From Saxidomus purpurata (lineage: Eukaryota > Mollusca > Bivalvia > Venerida > Veneridae), in contig JAFMSR010000002.1 of assembly GCA_022818135.1 (NCBI GenBank), positions 54,493,016-54,557,015 of the forward strand: a stretch of DNA of 64,000 bases. The letters run 5' to 3'. The translations under genes and the position numbers were made by a program. Below are positions 45,201-54,408 of the stretch, in pieces (position 1 is the stretch's first letter; each line of letters starts with the position of its first letter). Below the pieces are notes generated by a model. The model was not told where the DNA came from. It saw nothing but the letters and a program-made list of their open reading frames with translations, and made no database searches.

Positions 45201-48200
45201 GTTCTTCATATGAAACTACAAAAGAGGCTAAATTCAGACTCAGTACACCAGTTTCTCTACCATATTTTAATTTAGTGAAATAGCATTTCTAGCAAGGCCC
45301 ATGCTTTTAAATTTCATATTAAATATGCCAGTCTGTAGAGACAGGACATGTTAGATCACCTATGGTCAAGTGATCACTGTGATCGCCTGTGGTCAAGTGA
45401 TCAGTGTGACTGCTAATTTTGTCTGCTCTCTCACTCAAAAGGTTTTCATTTTGAACATTACCAAGCTTTATAAGCATGAGTAAGACCAGCAAGTTAAGTA
45501 GTGCACTGGTAGCTTGTTTGATTCAGGATTGCAGGGTCCATGGTTCAATCCCCATGTGTGTCATGGTGGTAGAGTTCTTACGCAAGAAACCTAATTTCAC
45601 CTTCCTTGCCTCTCTTCAAAGTTGATTTCATTTGAAGTTGGTTTCAAGAGCAGTTATCCAAGTTGTTAGAAACTTGTTTTGCAATTTAGAATAGATATAT
45701 TACAAGAGCTCATAACATTCAGATCTTCCTCAATTGTTGTGTAGAGAATTCTATAAGTAAAATGGGAGGAAATTTCAATGTAAATGCTCTAAGTATTGTT
45801 ACATTATTATGTTGTGTGTTACAGACCTCAGGATTTAAGTGATGCTGAACCGACACTTACACACATGTGTATAACACAGCTGCATCAACTTGGTCATGTA
45901 AGTTATTACAATTATTCTTTTTTAGCTCACCTTGCTACGCCAGGGTGAGCTTTTCTGATTGATGATTGTCCGTCGTCCGTCGGCCGTCGTCTGTCAACAT
46001 TTTGATTCAAATGACATCTCCTCTGAAACCTCTAGGCCAATGTTGATAAAACTATGCAGGAATGTTCCTTGCATGAAGCTCTACCAAAATTGTTCAAAGA
46101 ATTCCATTCCATGCAGAACTCTGGTTGCTATGGCAACAAATAGGAAAAACTTTAAAAATCTTCTTCTCTGAAACCACAAGGCCTAGAGCTTAGATATTTG
46201 GCATGTAGCATTGTCTAGTGGACCTCTACCAAGATTGTTCAAATTATGACCCCCGTGACAAAATTGGCCTCGCGCGGGTGGGCACTTAGTTTTTGCATAG
46301 GCATATATAGGAAAAACTTTAAAAATCTTCTTCTCTGAAACCACAAGGCCTAGAGCTAAGATATTTGGCATGTAGCATTGTCTAGTGGACCTCTACCAAG
46401 ATTGTTCAAATTATGACCCCCAGGTCAAAATTGACCCCGTGGGGTGGTCACTTAGTTTTGCATAGGAATATATAGGAAATTTTTTAAAAAATCTTCTTCT
46501 CTGAAACCAGAATGCCTAGAGCTTAGTTATTTGACATGTAGCATTGGCTAGTGGACCTCTACCAAGATTGTTCAAATTATAACCCCCGGATCAAAATTGA
46601 CCCCGCACGGGGGGTCACTTAGTTTTACATATTAGGCTTATGTAGGAAAAACTTTAAAAATCTTCTTCTCTGAAACCACAAGGCTTAGAGCTTAGATATT
46701 TGGCAGGTAGCATTGGCTAGTGGACTTCTACCAATAGTTTTCAAATTATGACCCTTGGATCAAAATTGACCCCGCACGGGGGGTCACTTAGTTTTACATA
46801 GGCTTTTATAGCAAAAACTTTAAAATCTTCTTTGAAACCACAAGGCCTAGAGCTTAGATATTTGGCAGGTAGCATTGGCTAGTGGACTTCTACCAATAGT
46901 TTTCAAATTATGACCCTTGGATCAAAATTGACCCCGCACGGGGGGTCACTTAGTTTTACATAGGCTTTTATAGCAAAAACTTTAAAAATCTTCTTTGAAA
47001 CCACAAGGCCTAGAGCTAAGATATTTGGCATGTAGCATTGGCTAGTGGACCTCTACCAAGATTGTTCAAATTATGACCCACGGGTCAAAATTGACCTCGC
47101 ACCGGGGGTCACTTAGTTTTACATAGGCTTATATGCAAACTTTAAAAATCTTTTTCTCTGAAACCACAGGCCTAGGCTGATTTGGATGTAGCATTTCCTA
47201 GTAGCCCTCTTCAAAGTTTGTTCAAATTATGCCCCTGGGGTCAAAATTGACCTTGCCCGGGGGGATCATTTGTTTTACAAAGGCGTATATAGGAAAACTT
47301 ATTTGGTATATAACATTATCTAGTGATCTTCCACCAGGCAAGTAGACTTGTACCAAGGTGAGCGATATAGGGCCATCCTGGCCCTCTTGTTTTTCAGTAT
47401 AATCATTACTGATACACTTTTAAAAATGTTTTGACAGGAAGATGTGTACCCCTGCATGCAAGTCAATTAGTCAGTCAAGTTTTACATGAATTTTACAATA
47501 CAGTAAATTCCGTTTATAACAAACTCCTTCGGGCCATTTGAAAAAAAATCGGGCCGAGAAAATATGTTCATTATATCCAGATTTTCGCTATATCCGGAGT
47601 CGTATGATACAGAGTTTACTGTACTGTTAACATTTGAAATGATTGTGAATAACCTCAATTATGGATAAATTGTAAATAGGAAAAGGTATAGTTTTTTCAT
47701 GTTGTGTGAACGAGGTGAAGAATAGTAGCGAAAGTTAAATTCTCCTAAATAAAAGTGTGTTTTACAGTTTGTGTGATTATATTTAGCTGAAGCATGTGGT
47801 ATCCCAGAACTGCGATGGTTTACATTTGAGAAGTGGCTTGCCAAGGCATGCTCTGTCAGAAGTGCACGGAAACATGTTTATTGAGGTAACATTAGTTAGC
47901 AGATTTGTTTTTTTACTGCGGACTAGTGCTAATTAATGGATAACTTTGTTCTCGTTGTTGTCTTACAGGAACATGTAGTATAGGCTGTGTAGTCTTCACA
48001 CTTAAAACCCACATTTTCAGACAGGTAACGAGGAACCGGGCATCACTATTTTTGGACATTTTCATGCCATGGTTGTTGAAGGATTATATTGCATTTAAAG
48101 TAGTGACATAGCATTAAGTCAGGTTCTCAATTCTTCATTCTGATGTCAGATGAATTACACTTACAGATAGTTGCAAAAGAAACCCTGTATAGGTGTTCCT

Positions 48201-51200
48201 CAGTATTATACTGAATGGAGATAAGCACAAAATTTCCTTGAGGGTAAGATATAGAACTAGATCCAGGTTATATGGCTGCCGTAAGGATATTGATTGAAAT
48301 CCATACACTTTGTGCCGTACTAAAATTAGACTCTAAGAAAAGATTTTTGCAGAAAAAGGTAAATTCTTGATGAGCCCAGCTATGGTGCATTGTCTTGTCT
48401 CTTACAGATTTGTCATAACTGCAGACCTCACAGGGAATACGTCAGACTTTTTGATGTCACAGAAAACACGGGTGTCCGACGTCATTTCACTGGGCGTCAC
48501 TGTCAACGATGTGGTGGAAAACTTAAGGATACCATTGTTCACTTTGGTGAAAAAGGTGGTATGAAATCTCCCTATGGCTGGAAAGAGGCTGTAAGGGCAG
48601 CAAACAAATGTGATCTTATCTTGTGCTTGGGGTCAAGTCTTAAGGTTTGTTTTATTATGCTTCCAGTCTTGTACTGAAATCGACATTTCTGTTTAATTTC
48701 ATGGTCCAAATAATATTGCTTAATAAGCTCACTTGGCACTTCGTGCCAGGGTGAGCTTTTAGGATTGGCGATTGTCTGTCCGTCCGTCAACATTTTGCTT
48801 CAAGAGACATCTCTGGAATCAGTAAGCCAGTGTTTATGAAACTTGGCAGGGATGTTTCTTGAATTAAGTTGTACCAAACATGTTCAAAGAATTCCATTCA
48901 ATGTATAACTCTTGTTGCTATGGCAACACATAGGAAAAACTTTTAAAATCTTCTACTCTAAAACCACAAGGCCTAGAGCTTAAGATATTTAGCATGGCAT
49001 TGCCCATGGACCCCTGGCCTCTTTAAAATTTCTTCAAATCATGCCCCCGGGGTCAAAACTGACCCTGCCTGATAAAGAAAAATCTTAAATAATCTTCATT
49101 GATACTATTGATGAGTGTAAGGGTGCAAAAGACAAAGTCCACTTCGATATTCTTCATAAAATGTCTGTATTATTATCATTTCCAGTTGGAATTAATTAAA
49201 TAATTGGACATATTTTCGCCCCTATGCTAGATGGAGAAAAATGCACACACCAAAATAAAACCAATATGTATTGGGTCAAAATGCAGAAAATTTGACCACC
49301 AGAAAAATCCCAAAGTATGGTATCTTATGTATAGATCTGGTTGTACCTGGGTCAGCTGTCTAATGGTTTTTGTTTATTTTGAACACGCATGTATTAAAAC
49401 TTAGTGACATGTAAGTCAAAACATACTGCATGTTATCTGGTACAGTTTTTAGCTCGAGCTATTACAGTCACTTGTGCGTCGATGTCAGCGTTGCAGCTTT
49501 GGTTTAAACTTTGCATGCAAGGTACTATCATGGACATATCTCAGTTACCACTTTTGATATTGATTTGAAACTTCATTTATGTCTATAGGGGTGTCAGACA
49601 GTCAAGTAAGATAACTCTTGTATGGATTTAGTACAAATTAAGGACCTTGTTTGACTTAAAACAATTTGGTTAAAGTTTTGCATGCAAGGTACTACCATGC
49701 ACATTCTATAGTAACCACTTAAAGGAATTATTTGAAACTTAGCAATAGTGTTCAGAGGAAATCAAAAATTAAGTTACTATAGATAACTTTGGACTTTTTT
49801 TGGATGATCAGAGTTTTCTAGTTTATACTTGAGTCCACAGAATTTTGTTTTGTTATTTACTGATAAAAGTTTCTTTTTATTGGCAAGTATTGAGTATAGT
49901 CAAGCATGCTGTCTTACAGACAGCTCATGTTGATAAATCTATTTTCTATATTTCAGATACTGAAGAAGTATGCATGTTTATGGTGTATGGATAGAGTAAA
50001 GCATAAAAGGCCAAAACTTGCCATTATAAACCTTCAGTGGACACCTAAAGATGAATCTGCTACATTGAAAATAAATGGTTTGTGTAGTTAGAAATCTCTT
50101 TCGGAATTTATGTCAAACAAAATGTCAATTACCTAGTCGATTAGTCAAATCACCTGTGAGTTTTATAAGCTTACCTAAGCAATTTTATCACAGGGTGAGC
50201 TGTTGGGATCGATGAACGTCTGCCATTTGTCACCCACAGTTCAAGTGACTTCTTCTCATCAACTGCGGCATAGAATATCATCAAACTTGGCTGCAAGTTT
50301 CCTGGCATTAAGCTGTCTTAAATTTGTTCAAATTGTTCTGGTTGACTGAACAACATGACTGCTTGAGCTAAAAAGAGAAAAATCTTCTAAGATCTACATC
50401 ACCCACGGTGTAACTTCATAGGATGATTGATCTTGAGTAGATGATCCCTACTGTTTTGGGGTCAAGGTCACCTTGACCTGATTGCAAAAGATTTTCACAT
50501 AACTTACTCAGAACAGTCCAGTCAATCCAGAAGGGCAAAACTGGCCATTTCGGGCTTCTTGTTCAACTCATTACCCTGGGTTCACTTGATTTTACATACC
50601 GGTTAGGCTTATACAGGACAAAACTTAAAAAATATTGTCATATACCATACACATTCAGGATTTAGCATTGGTTTGTGGTCCTCTACCAAGATTGTTCAAA
50701 TTATGAAACCCTGGTCCACTCCAGGGTCACCCTTATATATTTCAACATTAATAGTGGTTGACCTTGACATATTGACCTCTGTTTTGAAGCTAGATCAATG
50801 AAATTTGGAAATTGCATGTAGCGCCCAGCACCCAATTTCAACTTAAGTGGCATTGACCTTGACTTATTGACCTTTGTTTTGAACCTACTTCATATTTGGA
50901 AATTGATAGTTTCATAATGCATTGACTGGCATTGACTTTTACTTTACAGTTTTTGAAAGTACAGCAGTGAAATTTTAATTATATAATTACGTTTTGACTT
51001 GAGAAAAACTGACCTTGCTGACCTTACTTTTGGCCTAGTTTTTGTTGTGTTGGATTATTTTTACAGTATTGCAAACAAAGTTAAAAAATTTCTATGGTTA
51101 TGACCTTTTGGCATACTTTCCTGTTTTATAGCTATAATATCCGAATGACCTATATAGGGCCATCATGGCCCTTTTGTTGCTGTGAGGTTTGAAAATTAAA

Positions 51201-54200
51201 GGAAGATCAGTAGAAGACTCATTAGGCTGGGTAACTAACTGGAGTACATTTGCTGTGTATTGCAATATTGTATTGTTTTAGGTTATGGAATATTTACTTT
51301 GTGTTTGAGGGTTGATTGAGAGTCAATGTTTCTTAACTTCGCTTTTAATTAATGTATGTCATATTGCAGGAAGATGTGATGAAGTGTTAGAGAGAGTCAT
51401 GCAGATTTTACAGTACTCAATACCTCAGTACTCTAGGTAAGTTACTACTAAAAAAGTGTTGTTGTTTTTCTTCAAATTATTGGGTCAGCAGCATTATACT
51501 GTGTTTGAATAAATTTATCTTTGTTTGAAATTTGAGCTGACTTTAGTTGTATCTGTGTCATATACTGTGGATGAGCTATGTGTGAAGGTGTGTATGTTTT
51601 TGGAGTTTAACCCCCATTCCAACCATGTTTTTTTGGGTCATTTTCGTGTAGGTTCGTTGTTCCATCTCTCTGTACATAGTGTATTCTCTCTTTAACAGGG
51701 AAGAGGATCCTATCTTTTCTCTCGCTACATCATTAACAGAAGATGAAGAAGACACAACATCCAAGAAAGTCCTGAAAATACCTAACTTTGTGCCAAATAT
51801 CGCCTCACATGGAATTTCAAGAACACCTACCCCGAGTGACTATTCGGATAGTCAGTCATCTGTGTCATCAACTGACAGCTGTGATTCCTCTTCAGATCTG
51901 ACAGATTTGAACACAAAATTAACATCCATTAGTAATTTCAGTGCTGTTATTGCAGAGAGTAGAACAGATAGTATGCCTGAAACAAAATCATCAGCTGTTA
52001 ATTCAGAGGAAATTTGTCTTTCAAAGTCAGAAAGAATTTGTAATGAAGCCAAAATAGCTATGCAAGAAAGACTTGTTAATGCAAAAATCAATGAAATGTA
52101 TGGTGCTTGTTCAAATATGCAAGATAAATTTAGTGATAGCACAGCTGGATTAAATGGACTGTTAGGGTCAGGGGAAAATCAGCTGGAAACTTTTGTAGAA
52201 AAACAGCGAAAGCTTCAGTATGATCCATTAAGAGGTGGCCCTTTTGATCCTGGACCAGTCACTCATGAAGACAAGTTAAAATACCTGCAGATGCTGCAAT
52301 CTCAGCTTGAGGAATTGAAAACGAAACAAAAACTGCTGAAAGAGCAGGAACATCAACACTTGAAACAGCAGAGGCAGCAGCACATGAAACAAGTGCAGCT
52401 TGGTGATCAGATAGATAAAAAGGAGAGGAAACATGAAACACAACAAGAAACTGAACAAAAAAGTCCTGTTAAACAAGAAACTGATAAAAAGATGCATTTG
52501 AAGAAAGAAATTGCACAGGAGACCAGTTTAATTGTGAAACATGAAAAGTCTAAGCAGCTGTCAAGCATTTTACAGCCAAAAAAATCTGAAGCAAATACAA
52601 TTAATGAAAAGATAAGAGTAAAGTCAGAAAACTGTCAAAAACTAAATGATTCAAAGAATGCTATTTTGAAGAACATGGGAGAAGTTAAAAGTGATTCAAA
52701 TAAAGTTGCAGTAGATAATAATTCTCTTGTTACTACAGTAGAGCAGAAGCTGCAGCAGAATACATTGGAACAAAAACAACTGAAGAAAACTTTATCAACA
52801 ATGTTGACAAATCAACAGAAATTAGAAGAACAAGTAAAAGTGCAGCATCAGAATGAACATCTAAGACTTCATCAACATTTTCTCATACAAGAACAACTTA
52901 GACAACAGTCTAAAGGGGGTAAAAGTAAAAAGGAAGAAATCCTGAAGCTGTTTGTCCTCCAGCAGCAGTCCTTGCTTACCCAGCAGAATGCAATGCTGCA
53001 GTGTTTACGACAGAACTACACGCTTGAAGTTGAAAAAGTTCAGTCTGCTCTTAAAGAACTAAAACTAGCTCAAGCTGCAACTGTACAGATTTTGGAAGGC
53101 ATTAAAGCTGAGTCCAGAAATAAACCACTGAAAACTGTGGCAAAAAGACCCGTAGCTGCTCAAACCCCAGCATGTCCATCCATGCAAAACACCGAGACAA
53201 TTACAGTTGTTATAAAAACAGTTGAGAATCCTTCAGTTTCACAAGAGTTGAAAAGCCCAAAGAGAGACCACAGTATTGCAACTATTCTGCTGGGTAGTCC
53301 CACTAATATTTCTCCTAACAGAAGTAGCACTGTGGCAACTGTTTCTATGGAAACATCTGTAGGGGATCAACCAAAATCTTGTGAATCTTGCCAGTTTCTT
53401 AATGGTTATGGAATGCGTAAGAAATGGTGTACAAAATGTCAGGAACTTAAAAATAATTGTGGGGGAGTGGAGCAAAGTCTTGCCAAAGCTAAAAGCAGGG
53501 TAGACAATACATTCCTGGAACATGATAATGTGCCAAAAGTTATAAATACTCATGATGAAACAGCTGAAAATTGTAAAAGTCTAAGTGAACAAACTGAACC
53601 TGTTTATAACTATGTTTTAGATTTAGAAATTCCAGATGTTGAAGGGCCCAAATCTGAACAAATGGTCTCATGCGAAGGAAAAGTAGAACATGACAACCAT
53701 AACTACCTCATGTCAATGAATAACTCAGTGAAAAATACTTCAGAACTGAAAATTTACGATAGTTGTGGAGAAAGTGTGGAAAGTGAAAAATGTTCATCCA
53801 TTAATCATATGAAAGAACCTACCATCTCTATTTCAGTATCTACCTCAGTGGCAAGTTCTTCTTTATCAGTAGGCAATAATGTTACAAGAAATCTAGCAGT
53901 TTCAGACAATTGTATTACTCAGAGAAGTGTTACTATAGACTCAAACAAAAAGGATTGTGCTTCAACAAGTAGACTTGCAGAAAAGGTTACATTTAGCTTA
54001 AGTGAAGAGGTTGAAGAGAAAAGTAGAAAAGATAAGACTGAAGATGCTGAAAAGAATGATGATGTCAGTGGGAAAGTCAAACAAGTCGGTGGAATTAAAC
54101 CTGTACGATCTCATTCTCAGTCAGAGATCTATGACCAGAAACAAAATGAAGAAAAACAAGAACATCCACGTGTAAGACATGTCCGTTATTATTCTCATAG

Positions 54201-54408
54201 TGAAGTTAGTAGTGCTGAAGATGACATTGTAGCAGACACTGAAGATACTGACGATGGTGCTGGCGGTGTTCCAAGTGTTGAAACAGAGGATAAAGAAGGA
54301 TCTGAAGATAGTGTGAAGACTGGGAAGAAGAGAAAGCTTGGGAGATGCCTGTCTGTGCCAGGATGGTTTGGTAAAGGTTTGAAAATGAAAAAACTTAGAA
54401 GATATTGA
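39293..54408 (+). CDS. SIRT7: Sirtuin-7 (NAD-dependent protein deacylase), ten exons
   Basis: Exons 39293-39424, 41419-41556, 42298-42402, 44914-44984, 45825-45897, 47787-47885, 48408-48644, 49957-50077, 51370-51436 and 51699-54408 join in frame with GT-AG sites: 3753 nt, 1250 residues. The N-terminal helix [17 protein letters not shown] resembles SIRT7 of vertebrates. Catalytic core: TGAGIST (119-125), [33 protein letters not shown] (180-192), catalytic His200 in EVHGNM, zinc cysteines 208, 211, 238 and 241, [26 protein letters not shown], then [14 protein letters not shown]. Class IV sirtuin; in vertebrates it is nucleolar, associated with rDNA transcription and H3K18 deacetylation. A roughly 900-residue tail in exon 10 makes it about three times the length of the human protein (400). 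Confidence 0.95.
39425..41418 (+). other. SIRT7 intron 1
   Basis: 2 kb, AT-rich. It contains a 43-bp tandem duplication (40088-40173, TATGATAGTTTGGTGATGTT unit), a short ATTGTGAGAGATTAG duplication at about 40658 and a SINE at 40700-40857. Otherwise nothing recognised. Confidence 0.6.
40700..40857 (-). repeat. tRNA-SINE with conserved central domain
   Basis: On the minus strand: tRNA-like head GGGCCTCGATAGCTCAGTGG and B-box GTGTTTGAATCCC, then a body with GTGTCCTTGGGCATAGACAC, TGCCTCAGTCAACCCAGCTG, TAAATGGGTA. The CTTGGGCA..ACAC..CCAGCTGTAAATGGGTA block is a widespread SINE central domain (Nin/V-like type, from memory). It lies antisense in SIRT7 intron 1. Confidence 0.7.
41800..42297 (+). 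repeat. 21-bp minisatellite abutting SIRT7 exon 3
   Basis: More than 20 copies of a unit like TCTGATATTCTAGACTCTAT plus T, with variants GATGTT and TTTCCG. In one frame it reads SDILDSI repeatedly, but that frame is not joined to the gene. The last copy supplies the acceptor TTCTAG used for exon 3 (ACT GAA GAC). In the SIRT7 frame each upstream copy has an in-frame TAG. Confidence 0.85.
42500..42925 (-). mobile_element. Tandem-core element, family 1, partial (SIRT7 intron 3)
   Basis: Two diverged core units (ACCACAAGGCCTAGAGCTTA, GTGGACCTCTACCAAGTTTC) and the end CAGATGAGCGATATAGGGCC, ATTATGGCCCTCTTACTGT. The GACGGAC/hairpin end is missing. Confidence 0.65.
43088..44783 (-). mobile_element. 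Tandem-core element, family 3, full-length (SIRT7 intron 3)
   Basis: Begins TTTAGCTCGACTATTCGAAG and the GC-rich GCCCCGGCGTCGGCGTCTGC. Then about eight units of about 165 bp (or shorter): ATATCTTGAATACTATCAAAG, GTATTGACTTGAAACTCAAA, CATCAACATCTACACCTGAG, CATAACTCTGTTTTGATTTT. Then a unique segment with TTATTCATGATCAAATATAC, and the end GCTTTCGAATAGTCGAGCGT, GCTGTCATGTGACAGCTCTTGT. The terminal GCTCGACTATTCGAA is complementary to TTCGAATAGTCGAGC. Two larger blocks of units (about 43490-43820 and 43930-44290) are themselves near-duplicates. Confidence 0.8.
45090..45255 (+). repeat. SINE family B body fragment (SIRT7 intron 4)
   Basis: AATCACTGTAACCTCTCATAG, GAGCCCTGCTACAGACCATG, GGAGGACAGAAGTCTAGTCTGG parallel 62125-62250. 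The tRNA head and tail are absent. Confidence 0.55.
45500..45570 (+). repeat. tRNA-like sequence
   Basis: TAGTGCACTGGTAGCTTG (A-box-like) and CATGGTTCAATCCCCATG (B-box-like) with about 35 nt between. No complete cloverleaf is evident. Probably another SINE head. Confidence 0.35.
45920..47392 (-). mobile_element. Tandem-core element, family 1, full-length (SIRT7 intron 5)
   Basis: Starts TTTAGCTCACCTTGCTACGC, CAGGGTGAGCTTTTC and GTCCGTCGTCCGTCGGCCGT, then the TTGCTATGGCAACAAATAGG unit. About seven core units of 150-180 bp follow, and it ends GAGCGATATAGGGCCATCCT, GGCCCTCTTGT. It is the inverted counterpart of 6818-8118; the terminal roughly 140 bp (around 45990-46140) appear identical to 7915-8055. 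It fills most of intron 5. Confidence 0.8.
47501..47621. mobile_element. pogo/Tigger-like MITE, 121 bp
   Basis: Ends CAGTAAATTCCGTTTATAAC and (reverse complement) CAGTAAACTCTGTATCATAC, flanked by TA on both sides. The CAGT start, TA target and CGTTTATAAC/CGATATATCC-type interior fit Tc1-mariner/pogo derivatives. Lies in SIRT7 intron 5, 165 bp before exon 6. Confidence 0.7.
48725..49095 (-). mobile_element. Tandem-core element, family 1, truncated (SIRT7 intron 7)
   Basis: AAGCTCACTTGGCACTTCGT, GCCAGGGTGAGCTTTTAGG, GTCTGTCCGTCCGTCAACAT, the GTTGCTATGGCAACACATAGG unit and one core unit, then loss of similarity. The ACAAGAG end is missing. Confidence 0.7.
49450..49932 (-). mobile_element. Tandem-core element, family 3-like, diverged (SIRT7 intron 7)
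   Basis: Starts TTTAGCTCGAGCTATTACAG, GTGCGTCGATGTCAGCGTTG. Two core units with TTGCATGCAAGGTACTA follow, and it ends GTATAGTCAAGCATGCTGTC, TTACAGACAGCTCATGTTG. Ends match family 3 but the core differs. The distal end lies 25 bp before exon 8. Confidence 0.6.
50165..51180 (-). mobile_element. Tandem-core element with family-1 ends, diverged core (SIRT7 intron 8)
   Basis: Start AAGCTTACCTAAGCAATTTT, ATCACAGGGTGAGCTGTTGG, GATCGATGAACGTCTGCC. The interior is built of TGACCTTGACATATTGACCT-like units. End GAATGACCTATATAGGGCCA, TCATGGCCCTTTTGTTG. It fills most of intron 8. This is a further core type with the same ends. Confidence 0.6.
51597..51652 (-). repeat. SINE family B tail fragment (SIRT7 intron 9)
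   Basis: TTTGGAGTTTAACCCCCATT, CCAACCATG and GGGTCATTTTCGTGTAGG are the reverse complement of the tail at 62270-62325. It lies 47 bp before exon 10. Confidence 0.5.
51699..54408 (+). CDS. SIRT7: SIRT7 exon 10: long C-terminal extension
   Basis: One 2.7-kb exon encodes residues 348-1250. After the conserved [10 protein letters not shown] it has an acidic/Ser segment, a Gln/Lys/Glu-rich coiled-coil-like block (residues about 530-830, e.g. [19 protein letters not shown]), a Cys cluster CESC..CTKC (909, 912, 925, 928) that could bind zinc, low-complexity Ser/Glu regions, and a basic end [18 protein letters not shown]. The GWFGKG plus basic tail resembles the extreme C-terminus of vertebrate SIRT7 (GWFGRG, then basic), which acts in nucleolar targeting. 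The extension thus lies between two conserved parts. Codon use and the long open frame argue for real coding sequence. Confidence 0.93.

Noticed and set aside
45959..46171. Frame conserved with 7879-8070 ([20 protein letters not shown])
   Set aside because: Both are parts of the terminal unit of family 1 mobile elements. Identity is at DNA level, with no sign of selection on the protein.
52259..53553. Minus-strand frames inside SIRT7 exon 10
   Set aside because: Shadows of a strongly supported coding exon; no features of their own.
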